From Paroedura picta (lineage: Eukaryota > Chordata > Lepidosauria > Squamata > Gekkonidae), in the NCBI RefSeq assembly GCF_049243985.1, contig NC_135384.1, positions 1,059,001 through 1,123,000 of the forward strand: DNA of 64,000 bases, written 5' to 3'. Position 1 is the first letter of the stretch; each line of letters starts with the position of its first letter. Below the pieces are notes generated by a model. It was not told the DNA's origin, ran no database searches, and was given only the letters and a program-made list of their open reading frames with translations. The position numbers were made by a program, and so were the translations under genes. This document shows, piece by piece, positions 17,855-33,800 of this stretch.

Positions 17855-20800
17855 CTAGGGCTCCCCGCCTCCCCTGGACGCAATGGTGGCTGCGGCTCCA
17901 GGTGCCACCGGCGGGAGCAAGGGCGGCAGCTGCTTTCGAGAGCCTTCTTTACACTTCTGGCAATAGAAGATGTCAGGAACGTTGGTCTTTTTGATCTTGG
18001 CGCACGAGAGATGGATCCAGGTCCCGCACTGGTTACACTCGATCATAGGCCGACCGGCAAATGGCTTCTGGCAGTAACATGTGATGAGGTCCCACGAATC
18101 GTCCCCTGGAGAGTCAGCAAGCAAAAGAAGAGGAAGAGAGAGGCAAAGTCAGAAGACAGTTCCATTGGTCACTGAAGATACTGACATCTGTCACAGGCGG
18201 ACCAGCGCTGGAAGGACAGGGCTTTATTGTGGCTTCCTAGCTCTCAAGAAGGCGGACATAAGCTGTGAATAGGGTGGGCCCTGGAAAACAGGGCGACACT
18301 TTGGCAGAAACCTTGCAGTGGGGATACATGGCTAGTGCAGTGCTCTGTCACCGAACCTGGGATTTACCCCATGCTTAGAAGAAGCACGAGCTATGAGCAA
18401 CGAAGCATGTGCTGTGCATAATTTGGATGCTACTCTGTGTGTGTTGCTGAGTTCAAAGTGGCAGGACTCATTTCTGGAACTGCAAGCAAGAAAACTAAGA
18501 GCCAGACATCATTAAAATCCAGCAGCTCTATGACAAAAACCAACAGTGTGGGGGGAAAGGAATAACAAGGGAAAGGGATGTGAACCTGGGTCCACACTGC
18601 TCATCAGACCAAGGCTTTTGAGCCAATGGAGACCTCTGGAATTAAGGCACAGCCAGAAAACGGCTGCCACAGCTTCCTTTGTTAGCTGTGTGGGCAGCTG
18701 CTGCCAAAGGAAGGTCAGAAGCTTGGCAGAGTCAAAGTCCCAACGGGACCCACCCACTTTCTAAAAGCCAAAAAAGGGGACCAGGCAGGAGGCAGGCAGG
18801 CCACTCCGAATTCATGCTCTAACTGAAGAAATCCACTTATTACTGAACTGAAGCATGGGGTCTCTGGAGCATGGAACTGGAGGTGCACCCAAAGGGCTGC
18901 GAAGGATCATGACTCAAAACTGGTCTTTAAAGCCCTCCCCCAATCCCACCATGGTCACTCAGTGTGTGAGTGAAGCTGACAGCCCCCAGTGCCTCACCTG
19001 ACTCCACCATGATGTCCTCGTCCATCACCCGCATTTCCCCTTCGCTGGAACTGCCGTCCCCGTCCTGGCTGGTCTCCGTGCTGATGCCCTCCTTCCCTTC
19101 TGTGTCCTCACTCTTAATGGGGAAGCCAGCTGCCAAGAGCTCCGGGGGGGCCGGCACGCTGACCAGTGCTGCGGCCGCTCCCTCCTCCTCCCTGCCCGGC
19201 CGCAGAGCTACCCCCGCCAGAGGCATCACCGCCGCGGCCGTCTCCTCCTCCTCCGAGTCCGTCTCACTCAGCGAAGCCTTATGCTTCTTCTCCGAGCGTT
19301 CCGCTTTTTTCAACTTCCGCTTCTTGCTCTTTTTGATGCGCGAGCGCTTCTCCCCCCCCGGATCCCCCCGGCTGCGCTTGGGGCCCCCCGACTCCAGGGC
19401 GGCTTTGCGGTTCCTCTTGTCCTTCTTCCTATCGGCATTCGATTTGGGCCCCGCGAGTGGGGGTGGCTGCTTGCCCACAGGGTCCAAGTCAAAAAGGGAG
19501 TCCTTGAGCTTCATTTTCTCCAGCAGCGAACTGTCCGATTTCAGACGGCGGAAAGCTGCTTTCTTCTTCGAGGACTTGGCCTTCTTCACAAAGGTCTCAA
19601 TGGTATGCAGGTCCGAGTGGGTTGACTCCCAGCCATCGCTGTCCACCACGCTCTCGGGACGGATGGGGGAGTTTGAGCCGGAGGGCGTCCAGTCGTTCTC
19701 CTGCGAGGCAGACAGAGAAGGTGAGTTCCCAGGCTGCCTGGGGGAGCCCCCAAAAGAACCGCGTTCCCTACTCCCAGACCGAGCACCTCAAATATATCCC
19801 CTGGCTCCCCAGAACCTAAGTTGCCCCACGTCAAGCAGCAGGGGCTGTAACCTCACCAAGAAGTGGACACACAAAGAATAACTGGAGACTAGCCAAGACC
19901 AGCCCTTGGGGCAAAGATGCCCTTGGGGACAGTGTTCCAAACAGCCATGAAATACACTGATGGCAGGGAACCATCCCCTAAGGCTCCCAGCGCAATTGCT
20001 AAAGCACGAAAGACCTGGGTGGGTGGGAGGGGGGACTTGCTTGCCTGGGAACCTCTGGTTAGGACTAGCCAGCCAGCGTGCATCCCCCAAAGGACCCTTG
20101 CTTCCAGGGAGACAGGTCTGGAGAGCAGGGGCAAGGGTCTGAGGCACGCACGGAGGACTGTGACCCAACATCCAACCCTCAACCTTCGCAGTGGCTTTTT
20201 AAAAGCCTTGGAAAGGCGTTTTGCAGCTCAGCATCTCTTTGGCCTGAGACCCAGCGGGGAGAGACCTCCCAAAGTGACTCCAAAGGAGACCTCGGTAACG
20301 CCGACAGGCCAGGAGTAAAGGGCAGCCGAGTGCACCGCAACTCCCACAATGCACCTGGGGAAGTCTCTGGGGCCAAACCCACTACAAGCAAGGACATGCC
20401 TGCCCCGCTGTGGCTCGGAGAGCAAACGACTACACTTCCCAGGATGCCACACGACGGCCAGGCTCCCAGCAAAATGGCTCCGCCCCAGCGCCATCTGGGA
20501 GGTGTAGTCCGCGAGGGTCCCGGAGCCAGCGAGCGAAAAAGGCACCGCACTAAAAACACGGAAAGGCGGCGCCGGAGCGGCAGGACCCGGGGCGCGCGGG
20601 AGAGGCGGCGGGAGGGGGGCGCCGTCTCCTGCGGGGGGGGGCGACTCCCGCCCCTCCCTCCCTCCCTCCCCCTCGCGGGCTCACTGGGGGGGGGGGTCGC
20701 GCCCCCCACTCACCTCCTTGGCGGCCGGGATGTAGCCCGCGTAGGCCAGGACGAAGCTGCAGAATTTGTTGAAGTCCTCGATGGTCCGGCGCCGCTTCTC

Positions 20801-21569
20801 GGGGGGCTGCAAGGGCGGGGGGGGGAGGAGGAGAGGCCGCTCAGGGGCTGCAAGGGGGCGGGGGGAACCGGGCGGGGGGTTCCGGGGGGGCGCCCAACCT
20901 CTCCCCTCCCCTCGGAAGAGGCTAGGCAGGCAGGCGGCGGGAAGGAAGCCCGCCCGGCGCACGCGGAGATGTTGCAAGCCCGGGGATCGGGGGGGGGGGG
21001 CGGTGGGAGGCGGCCCGGGGGGGGCCCTAGGACAGAGAGCCCCCTCCCTCCCCCGAGGCTTCCCGAGAGCCCCCCCGGCCTTACCTGCGTCTCCGGCTTG
21101 AGGGTCGGAGGCGGATCTGCAAGAGAAGGGGGGAGGCGGGTGAACGGGGGGGGGCGGCGGCTCGTGGCCCGCAGAAACCGCCGCGGAGGGGGGGAGAACC
21201 CGCAGCCCCCCCCCCACGACACTCGAAGGAAGGAAGGAACGGGCGGAAGGAGGGAGGGAGGGGGGGGAAGCCGGCGGCTGGATCGGGGCCTCGCCCCCTC
21301 CCCCGCCCCAACTTTCGCGGAGCCCCGAAAGGGAACCGCCGGTGGACCCGACCCCCCCCCCCCGCCTCGCTCCCGAGACCACCGCGGGAGGGGGGAGAAA
21401 GAGGGGGGTCCCGCAGGGCAGCCGCCCCCGCCCCACCGCGTGCTCCCCCTCCCCCCCCGTCCCCGCGGCGCCCTCCCCCAACTTCCTCCCGGCCCCCCGT
21501 GCGGCCAGCCCCCTCCTGCCCCCGCGCGGGTCCGCCGCCCCCCTCACCTTCGGGGCTGGGCTCCGCCAT
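17855..21569 (-). CDS. PHF23: PHD finger protein 23
   Basis: Nuclear histone reader; the family's PHD finger binds H3K4me3, and PHF23 has been reported to restrain autophagy. Five exons: 21569-21548, 21116-21085, 20806-20714, 19700-18998, 18105-17855, total 1101 nt, 366 residues (human 403). The N-terminal half has the conserved block [20 protein letters not shown], the middle is Lys/Arg-rich with nuclear-localisation character ([15 protein letters not shown]), followed by an acidic SETDSEEEE run much shorter than the human poly-Glu tract. The C-terminal C4HC3 PHD finger starts [18 protein letters not shown] and ends FYCQKC (about residues 295-336), with all eight zinc ligands visible. The first exon carries only seven full codons, so the start was fixed by the ATG in frame with MAEPSPE, which matches human. 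The very GC-rich first introns give large spurious antisense frames. Confidence 0.96.
20330..20515. promoter_or_regulatory. Cluster of SBS/ZNF143-like motifs in PHF23 intron 3
   Basis: Three matches to the ACTACA-NN-TCCCA-N-N-ATGC pattern lie within 175 bp: 20337-20354 (GCAACTCCCACAATGCAC), 20429-20447 (ACTACACTTCCCAGGATGC) and, on the minus strand, 20508-20492 (ACTACACCTCCCAGATG). They sit at the edge of the PHF23 CpG island, so an alternative promoter or enhancer inside the gene is possible. Confidence 0.5.
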
Positions 21570-22060
21570 GACCGGCCGCCCCCTCCGCGCCTCGACGGCG
21601 GGCCCGGGGACCGCCCGCCCCCTCGCCCCCTGCGCGCTCCTCGCCCGGCCGCCCCGCCGCGCTCCCGGCCGCCCGGCTGCTCTCCTCCCCCCGCTCCGTC
21701 CGGTGCCGCCCGAGCCGACTCGAGTCCAGCCCGAGCTCGCCCTCCCCCTCCCCACTCTCTCGGAGCGCCTGGCCCCGCCCCGCCGCGCCGCCAGGCATCT
21801 CGGGAAGTGCAGTCCTCGCCGCCCAGCGCCCCCGGGGCCCCGCCCGCCCCGCACTACACGTCCCGGCAGGCAGCGCGGCCGCCCGGGCAACGCCTCGCCG
21901 CCGCTCGCTCACTTCCGCTTTTCGGAGCGCTCCGAGGGAAACAGACAAGCGCGCATGCTGGGAGTTGGAGTTTCCTCTGCCCGGAAGGCGGGAGCGCCGA
22001 CTCTGAGGCTCCCGGGAGCTGTAGTCTTTGCAGAGGGGTAGCGAAGGCGATTGGGCGGTG
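21570..22060 (-). promoter_or_regulatory. PHF23 promoter: CpG island with repeated SBS-like motifs
   Basis: Upstream of the PHF23 ATG there are four ACTACA/TCCC-type sites: 21814-21794 on the minus strand (GACTGCACTTCCCGAGATGC), 21853-21868 on the plus strand (ACTACACGTCCCGGCA), 21971-21953 on the minus strand (ACTCCAACTCCCAGCATGC) and 22025-22013 on the minus strand (ACTACAGCTCCCG). The density is well beyond chance. No TATA box was seen. Confidence 0.6.
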
Positions 22061-22940
22061 GTTCGACGGGGGCTTTAATTCCTCAGTCCGAGTGAACTTG
22101 CAAGCCTCCCCCTGCGGTTCCCCTTCCCTGCCGGCGGGCTTGAGCCGCAGCCCCTAGCCACAGGTGCCCCATCAGCAGGGAATGTCCAGCCGCTCAGGGG
22201 GTTTGGTTTGCCTCCCCCTCGGCTGGCTTGCGAACTCACATCCCAGAGGAGAGGAAGCCTCTAGCTTTAGAGGGGGGACTTGAGTCTTTCCTCCAGGACT
22301 GCAAAGCAGCAGAAAAACACTAGATGGGTCTCACATGGACTCCAAGCGGGCAGCCCAGGCCGAAGCTGCTGAGCCAGTCGGGGAGGCACCACAATCCAAG
22401 GCAAGGCCAGTCTGCAGCTGACAAAGACTCCCAGCTTCAAAGCTGCCCACAAAGGTTGCGTATCTCCAGGCAGCAGCAAGGCCAGCACAAGGGCAGCTGA
22501 GATGAGCTTTTGTGGCCTTGAAGAATCCAAGTCTGTCCTCCAAACCCAGCAGTTTTGACCATTCATCCCCCCCCCCCACACACACACACACCAGATTCCC
22601 AACACAGGGTCTTCTGAGGCCATCATGCTTCCATTGAGAAGGACCCATCCCTCCTCCACCCGTTTCTGGCAGGGGCTCTAGTGCCATCTTTCACTACATC
22701 CAGGAACGGTTTTTGTGTCCCCTGCTCCAGGCCCTGTCAGATCTCCACAGAATGCCCAGGCCTATTTTTGTGGCTTCCCCCTAACCCCAAGGACTTTTGC
22801 CCCCAACCTAATCCCACCACCCAGATGGCAAGGGGCTTCTCCCAAAAGACCAATACATGCATGGATCAATAACTTGCAGCTAAGCTCCAGACGCCTTCCT
22901 TGTCAAGCAGCGCAAAGAACTTCCCTGGAGGCTCAAGTTC
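22061..22940. other. Spacer between PHF23 promoter and GABARAP 3' end
   Basis: No gene was recognised. A C8-9 run followed by a short CA repeat lies near 22567-22590. Codon-like frames here are short and unsupported by splice sites. Confidence 0.4.
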
Positions 22941-23478
22941 TTAAGTTGTTTTGTTTTAATTATTAGCATTCTCCATCCCCTGCTCTGGTTACACAAAGCA
23001 CCAGGCAGAGCCCAACCCCAAGAGAAGAGCAAATTCAGGGCATGGTCGTGGAGCTGAGAGTTTGCAGGGGAGGATTTCTTTTGTTGTTGAGAATTTGAGA
23101 TCCCCTAGTCCCTTGCCCTCCCCCCAAAAGAGGTGAAAAATGGGGTGGGAAGACAAAAAGAATGCAGGAGAAGAGAGGTATATTTTCTTGCAGCCGCAAT
23201 CCCACAACCACTTCAACAGAAAGCCCAGGGCACAGCAGGGGGGAGATGTTAAATGAAAAAGAATGTGAGTAGTCATAACAGAAGGGGGCAGGTTCAAAAA
23301 GGGCGGGAGGGGGCACTCCATAAAGAAAAGAATAGAAAAGGGGGGGGGAACCCACAATCCTCCCTAATCCTGGGTCAAAAGGCTCTTGAACATAAAATCA
23401 ACCACAAACAACAAAAAAAAGTGCAGGTCCCTTCAGGAGCACACGCCGCCCCGGTGGTATGGCAGGTGAAGGCAAGCC
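22941..23478 (-). other. GABARAP: GABARAP 3' UTR
   Basis: About 540 bp between the stop codon and the first plausible poly(A) hexamer on the minus strand, ATTAAA at 22960-22955. No repeat recognised. The length is like that remembered for the mammalian gene. Confidence 0.5.
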
Positions 23479-26170
<2,692 letters not shown>

Positions 26171-27891
26171 GGCCCGCGGCGTTGAGTGGCAGGCGGGGAG
26201 GGGGCCCCCAGGGACCAAATGCCTCCAAAGTCGCGCGCTTCGTGCTGTAGATGGCACGACAGCCCTGCAAGGCGGGCCAGGAGAGAAAGTCCGGTTGGGA
26301 AGGTCCGCCTCGCAGGAGGGGTAGAGGGGCTGGCTGTGCAAGCAGGAACCTCGAGCTGTAAAGGAAGTGGGCAGCCAGGACTGGAAGGGGCAGGGCGCAG
26401 GGCCCCCTCCCCACAGCAGCACCGGGAGAGCAGGGAAGAACCAGGCTTCTCTAAGCAGCACAAAAAGAAGAGGCACGTTGCTTGCAGAGGGCCAGGGAGG
26501 CAGAGGGGCCAGTGCGTCCGACTGGGAGGACAGTGGACCGGCTTCCGTTCCTTCCTCCGCTGGCAGGGGGCGGATCCAACTCCCCCTTCCCACCAGCACC
26601 TGCCTGAGTTGGCCTCAGAAGGGAAGGGAGCAGGATGCAGACGTAGCAAGGAGACATTTTTAGAACGCTCCGTGGCAACAGCCCCCTCTGCAACCCACGG
26701 CCCATATGTGCGCCCATCGAGTAGCAAGAGGCAGCCCAAGCCCGTAGGTGGCGACCGCAGAGCTGGGCAGGTGGCAGGGGTCCACGACTGCTTGCTTTGC
26801 CCAGGGGCTTCAGAACAGCACCGTTACCACCCTGCAGGAATCCCTGCTCTGCAAGCAGCTTGGTTTGGCTCCACTGGCCAAGGAAGGAGGCTCCCTTGGC
26901 ACAGTAACTGAAGCACACTCAGCAAGGGGATCCAGAGCATCTTCGCACTTCAGCCCTTAATGTACCGCCCCTCCCCCTGCACCGACAGCAATAAAGCCAT
27001 TGGGGAGAGGTAGAAGTGGAAACCAGCCTTCTTAATGCTGCCCGGTTCTGCCTTCCTTGAGCTCCTGACGCTGTTTCCTCCACCCGCCTCCTCTCCCTTC
27101 CTCAGAAGGACCCCCTCCCCAAAGCTCCTGTGCTCCTGGCTTCACATCTCTCCCCATCCCCTGCAAGGGAGAACTGGAAGATTACAGCTGGGGGGGGGCA
27201 CAGAATAAGTACGTTCATTAATCATACTGTGTAGTCAAGCCTACTAAATATAGCTGCTGCCTATGGGCAGGGGGAATCCCTGGAAATGGGTTTTCAGTGC
27301 CCTCTCCCTCCTCCCCACCCCAAGGGACCATCCTAGGCACTGGGACAAGCCTCGCCTGTCAAGTCATGACCACAAGTCAGACTATCTAAGAAGCCCTTAA
27401 CAGAGGAAGGGAGGGGGCCCTCTCTCCTTATCTGAACAGGAAAGTCTGAAGAGCGGAGAAAAAAGAAGCCACAGAAGGGAGCTCTTTGTACAGGGAGCTA
27501 GGTCTTTAAAATGAGAAACGCAGCCTCGTCTCAGAGTGTCCGTCGCACTCCGAGGTGCGTCTGGCTTGTTTCACCCCCTTTCTTGCCCATCTGCCTCCAA
27601 AGCAGCTGGAGTCGTGCCAACAGGGCCGGTGCCCCCCTCCCCCCAGCGTCTCTGTCGGTGTCCACCCTGCCGGTCGTCGAGCAGGTGCGCCGGGGAGGCA
27701 CCGGCGGAAATGGAGGCGGGTGCCCGTGGGCTGGCGCGAGGGAAGGCCGGCTGGCGCCGAGTCCGTTCCCGGCCGCTGCGTGGAGTCCAAGCACGGTCAC
27801 CGGAGTCCCAGTGGCAAGGATGGGGGGCGGGCCCAGTGGCGGGATAAGGCAGAGGTCGTGGGCCAAACCCTGAAGAAAGGAGGAGCCGCCG
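26171..27891. other. Spacer GABARAP-CTDNEP1 including CTDNEP1 3' UTR of uncertain length
   Basis: No coding gene recognised. The right part (27891 leftwards) must contain the CTDNEP1 3' UTR, but no canonical AATAAA was found on the minus strand; AATGAA near 27213 is the best variant. On the plus strand AATAAA occurs at 25768-25773 and about 26990-26995, both within a GACA(GC)AATAAAGCC context, which leaves room for an unannotated plus-strand non-coding transcript from the CpG island. No repeat family was recognised. Confidence 0.4.
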
Positions 27892-30800
27892 TCACCAAAG
27901 GCGATGCTGGTGGAGGTTCCTACTGAGCACTGACCGGACGTCCGCGGTGAACCTGCAGGGAGTGGCCAAGAGTGAGCACAGCTCTCCCGGGATAACCCTC
28001 TTCGCCAAACCCCTCCCACTCCATGGCTCTCCAAGCTCGCTATCTGCCCTGGGCCAGCTTTGGAACGCCCTCCCATGGGAGGCTGGTCCGTTTCCTATCA
28101 CAGCCGTCTGCCAGGGGGAGGCGTTCTTTGGGGTTTGGTTGGCAACCCAGCCTGGCCTGATTGGGTGGGGGGGCAGTGCAGGGATATCTTTAAGGCTGTA
28201 ATGAAAGCTCCGCAGAGCAACGGACGTTCCAATAGAGCCCTCTCCGTGTTGCCAAGTATTGAGGCGGCACCGATCCGTTACTTTCTGGTGAAGGAGGGGA
28301 GCAGGCGTCTCCTCGCAGGAGTGTGATCGCCCGAGGAAACTGTCGGAAACTGACAGCCAAAAGAAAGACGGTGTGGCGTAGAGGTTTCGAGGGCCTGGGA
28401 GAGCCCCACAGCCACAAGGCTCACTGGGTGGCCTTATTCTTTAAAACGTTTTTATGTCGCCTTGATCCTGACCAGGGCCCACGAGGCGGCACACATGAAA
28501 AGATGTCAACATCTGTACAATCCCCCTCCCCCCCCCCGGGCCGCCCGGCCTTTACCTCAAGGCATCCAGCATGGGCAGCAGGTTGAGGAGAGCCGTGTCG
28601 CTGGGGTCGCTGAACCAGGACTTGATGGGGATCGCGTTGTCTGCCAAACAACACACCGGCCTTAGCCACCATTTTGCCCTTTTAAACCTGGCCTTGTTCC
28701 GACTGAGAAAAACCACTTTAGGAGGGGCTGCTGCCTCCTCCCCCCACCTTTCCTTGCAACTCGGGAAACTAACCTGGCCATGGAGAGAGCGGAGCCCCAA
28801 TGAAGAGAGCCGGAATCCAAGAGCATCTTATCATGTTACAGACTAACAGAATTGCGGCAGGGTGTGAGCTTTTGTGTCACGACTCATCTCAAGTGGGGGG
28901 CTGAAGTGAGCAGCCACAAGCCCTCTCAGTCCCAGAGGATGGCTCACCTCCCGACAGACTCCCAGGGCGACCCATCTCGGGCTAGTCCGAGTGGACGAGA
29001 ACTGACCCACAGCTCCAGAGCCCCTCGGCTACCAACCTCCCTCCAGCCCACTCTCGGCCCACCCCACCTTCACAGGGCTGTTGTAGTGACGCAGACGGGA
29101 TACCCCCCAAGATAACACCCGGACCTCTTTGCAGGAAGGGGGGTTGCCATAGGAATGCAGGAGGGACATGAGAAATGGGGGCTGCGGAGCAGGGATGAGG
29201 AAGCCCTTCCCATCCAGCCCCCCCACACACACCGAGTCTGGCCCTACCTGGATGACTCCTGTATGCACCTGGTGAGTTATCCAAGATGACTATGCTGGAC
29301 AGGTCGCTGTGCACGACCGAAAGGTCCTTGATGTAACTGCCCAGCTCCAAAGTGCAGTGCTGGAGGGAGAGAAGCAGTGCTGGTCAGAGTCCTCCGTTGC
29401 CTGGTGCTCCCCTCACTGGGGAGACACCTCCCAGGACCCCAGAGAACAAAGAGATGGGCAGGGGCTGTAGCAGGAAGCGGAGAGACCGGTGTAGCCTGGC
29501 CAAGGAGCAGCCACTGAGAAGAGACCGCTCAGCTTGGCCAGGGGAGAGCCCAGAAAGCAGACAAGGATTAGGCCAGGACCCTCTGGCCACCGGGGGTCAC
29601 AAGGGATCCTTCCTCTCCCCGCAGTCCCGAGGTGGGGGGGCACGAGGCCTACCTGTCTGTAGAATCTCCTCTTCAAGATGCTCCTATTATTGTCTAGCTT
29701 GTCAGCCACAGCGGAGCCGTAGATTTCCATGCTGGCTGTAAAGACCACCAGCTCATACCACTGGCTCACCTGGGGAGGGGCGGGGGGAGCAAGCAAGACG
29801 GACAGCAGGAAGGTCAGTGGCAGCCGTGGCAAAGCGTGACATCCACGCCGCAACCATCCCAATCTTCAGGCTCCCATCAACCCCTGTGCATGGCCTTGAC
29901 AAACAGTGCTGTTAAAGTCTTAAAGATGCACAAAACTGAGGGCAGGGGAGGCACTTTTGTGAGTCACTTTCGACAGCTGAAGAAGTGAGCCGGGATTCAA
30001 GGCTCTTGCGTTCAAGGCTGGCTTCAAAAGTAGAAAATCAGCCGCCGCCCCTTCCAGGCAGGGCTTCCCCGTTCCTCTCATGCAGCCCTGGAGAAGAGAG
30101 GCCAGCAGCAACCCGGGGGTCGGCCCATATCTGAAGAGCACCTTCTGGTCTCATTTGAGGCAAAAGGTCCAGCAGCTCCTTCAAGCACCAACTGTGTGCC
30201 TTGTTCTTCTGACCATCTTAATTGCCCTCCAGGGGGGAGCTGGCCAAGGAAAAAGGCAGCACACCTGTCCTGGCTACCACCCGAGGCAGACAACTCCTCC
30301 TTTCCCAGGCGACATACCCTAGTTCTCACCCTCACCCTCAACACACACACCACAAGGAAGTTCTGTGGGGCTTACCACTTCTAGAAAAAAGTCCACATGT
30401 GGCCTCTTATGTACAAAAAAGCGGACTGGGTGCTTGTCTATGACAACCTGGAAAAGAGAGGGCGGAAGAGACACATTTAGCAGAGGCCTGCAACAACACC
30501 TGCTATGACTTGGGGGCAGTGGGCTTGGCCCTGGGCTGGGGTCCCAAGACGCTCCCACCTGCCTCCAATATGGGCTGGGCCTTTGCCCTCCAGATCCACC
30601 CTAGCACTCGCTTAGAGTCATGGAGTTGGAAGGGACCTCCAGGGTCATCCAGTCTAACCCCCTGCGGAATGCAGGAAATTCACAACTCCTTGCCCTACAC
30701 AGTAGCCCCAATTCCGTGCCCAGATGATGTTGTTGTTGTTGTCAGGTGCGAAGTCGTGTCCGACCCATCGCGACCCCACGGACAATGATCCTCCAGGCTT

Positions 30801-33800
30801 TCCTGTCCAAACCCCCAGAATCCCCGGCCAGTCTGGCCGGGAGGAAATTTGCCTCCTGACCCCAAAGTGCCGCTTGCCTTCCATCTCACCTTAAGGATGA
30901 AGTCGGGGGGTGTGCCAGGCCTCACTGTGGGCCTCAGGACCCCGTCGTGATGGGAGTGGATGAGCGTCTCGTCCAGGTCTAGGACAAGAATCTTTCTCTT
31001 CACCTGATCTGCCAAGGAAGGGACGGGGGACAAGGGAAGCGGACGTGGTCAGAGGCCCCCCAGGGGCTGCACTTCTTTGCCCTCCTCCCCACAGGCCCCT
31101 GGAATGCCAGGAAGAGATGCAACAACCCCCCCCCCAAAAAAAAACCATCTTGGTCAGGGCCACACTTACTGAGCCGTTCCCGTGAGACTTTGGAAAGGGG
31201 AAGGATATCGTAGCGCACCGTCTGATACTGGATCACCTGCCGGAAGGGAAAGAGAGGAGTCTGAATGTTGGCTGAAGACAGCGTCCCTTCATGACACCAC
31301 TGACGGCACAAATGTTTGTACGCAGAGTCACACTCACAACTCCCCGGTGGAAATTCATGCACAGAATAATGGGGAGAGTGTGTGTATAAGGCAGGGGCGG
31401 GGGGAGGAGGAGCTTGGCTGGCTGTCCAGTCACAGCGACCCCGGAAACAGTTTTCAAGGCAAGAGACTCCCAGAGGCGCTTTGCCGCTGCCTGCCTCAGG
31501 CACAGTGACCCGGGACTTCCCTGGTGGTCTCCCAACCAAGTCCTGACCCGCTCTGTCCACCTCTTGCCTTGAACACCCGCCTGGGCTGCCACGAATCAGC
31601 CGCAACTGGAACGCACTTTCAGCACCATCAAAGGCTGTCCCTGACCTGCATGGTCCAGCCTATCCAGATCTCATCAGATTTCGGAAGCTCAGCAGGGTCG
31701 GTCCTGGTTGGTTCCTGGCTGGGAGCCCAGCAAGGAAGTCCAGGGTTGCTAGGCAGAGCCAGCCAATGGCAAGATGCCCCTGAATGTTGGCAGCGACTTG
31801 CTGGCACTCCTCGTTTGCGAACGGGGACCGGGCTTTCCGAGCAACGGGACAACGCCAGGGCAGGATCTCAACGTTCCACCACTGCCCAAGTGGGGGTGAA
31901 AAGCACCCAAGAGGGGCGTACTTGTTGGAGGGCATCTCGAGCACATCTCTGCAGAGGCAGCACACGCATTTTCTCAAGAAATAAACTCACACTCAACCGT
32001 TATATTGACAGCAGCAAATCCAGCCGTGAGGCAGGACCCACCCCTGAACACGAGATTTTTGAACCCCAGAAGGCCCAGAGCGCCTCCCAGAAAAGCCCTC
32101 TCTGTGCAAGACCTGCTGAGTCCCTGGGAGGGCGCCACCGCTCAGTGGCAGAGCCCAGGCCCAGGGCCTGGAAGGCAGCAGCTCCCTCTGGGCCAAGGGA
32201 GGGACTCCTCGGGAGGCAGCTCCTTTTCTCTCCTCCTGCCACCAGTTCTATTCCTGTCCTTCACCTGCTCCCTTTCCTCAAACGGCCTGCCCCTCTGCTG
32301 CAAGGGCATCAGGGTGGGCACAGACCCAACGACCGCACGGCAGCTGCCCCTCAAGAGCCCCTGCAGCCACCTGCACGGCTGACACCCCTCCCAGCCCCTC
32401 TTCCCAAATTAGCCAATCCAACCTCCCTGCTCTGCGATTGGCTTCTGGTCTCTGGCCTGTCTTCCCAGCGCAAAGGGCCAAGGGGAACCAACAGAGGGAG
32501 GGAGACTCCTGTCCCCTGTGTGGGTCATGCTCTGTGGTGGGGGCACACCAGGAACCTGAACCCAAGCAGATCTCAGGGGCCCAGGGAAGAATTCTGCATT
32601 ATCCTGCATGGATCCCCACCAAGAGAACGCAGAACTCTGCCCACCCCCCTATCTTGAAGGACGCTGCAAGGCAGCTTGTACAGGAATCCCAGGTGGTCGC
32701 CAGAACTACCCGAATCCTGAGTAGACCCAGACAAGTTTTAGCAAGGCTATGTGCCCTCAGTGGTACTTCAAGAGCTGGAATCATGTCTAGCTGCTCTTTA
32801 CAGACCAAAAGGACGGGGGAGATTGAAGCTTTTGAGCAGACCTTTGACAAAAGGAGCAGTGTCTCTTGAAAGCTTGTCTCCTAAAAACCTCTTCTGGTGC
32901 CACCGTACTCGCATGCAGCTCTTCTACCGCTGACTGACACAGTTACCCTCTGAAACGATCCTATTTTGGGTCTCTCCACCTAAGTACTCATCCCAACTGC
33001 TGAAGCCAACAGAGACCACATTCTGCACACTGCAAGGCCCTCTCCGTCTTTGGGGGAAACGGAACAAAAGCCTGAAATGCAGACATTTCAAACAGCTCCC
33101 CTGCCACGACCTTCCCATCCCTAGGGGAAAGCCCTGTTATTCTCAGAAGCAGCCATACCTGCTGACACGCAGGTCTGAGGGTGGGCGGGCTCCCTTTTGC
33201 CCTCACTTGGCGTGGAACCTGTCCTCCCTTCGGCCTCTGCTGGCCTAGGCCCCTGTCCCAAGCTTTGCGAGTCCAGGAACTTGCTCCTTTAGTCAGAAGG
33301 CTGAGCTGCTACGAATGAGCTCGCACCAGCTTCAGAGTTCAGTTCAAGGTGCTCATCAGTTTAAGGCCCCTCATGGTCTGGGACTGGCTCTCCTTGTATC
33401 GACTCCTGTGCCAGCGATGCACCTCACACCGATGCCTGGCCCCAGGGCACACCCTCTGCCCATTCTGAGATATTTTCATCCATCACCTTATGTTGTGGAA
33501 CAGGTAGCAGAGGTGGACCAGAAAGCATCATCCCCGAGGGCTTCTCACAAAGAGCCGGCAAGGACTGCTGTTTTTTTCCCTGGAGAGCTTTTCGGCAGGG
33601 GCCGCTATTTAAACCAAAATGTACAGCGAGTATGTACTGAGAGCCAGTTTGGTGTAGTGGCATGCCAGGTTCGATTCTGCGCTCCCCCACATGCAGCCAG
33701 CTGGGTGACCTTGGGCTCGCCACGGCACTGATAAAACTGTTCTGACCGAGCAGGAATCTCAGGGCTCTCTCAGCCACACCCACCCCACAGGGTGTGTGTT

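Noticed and set aside
20078-21571. Long open frame of 497 codons on the plus strand antisense to PHF23
   Set aside because: It lies in a very GC-rich CpG island where stops are rare, has low-complexity Gly/Pro/Arg content and overlaps proven PHF23 exons and introns on the other strand.
26186-26911. 241-codon plus-strand open frame between GABARAP and CTDNEP1
   Set aside because: No recognisable domain, biased composition and no splice support; kept only as a possible non-coding transcript region.
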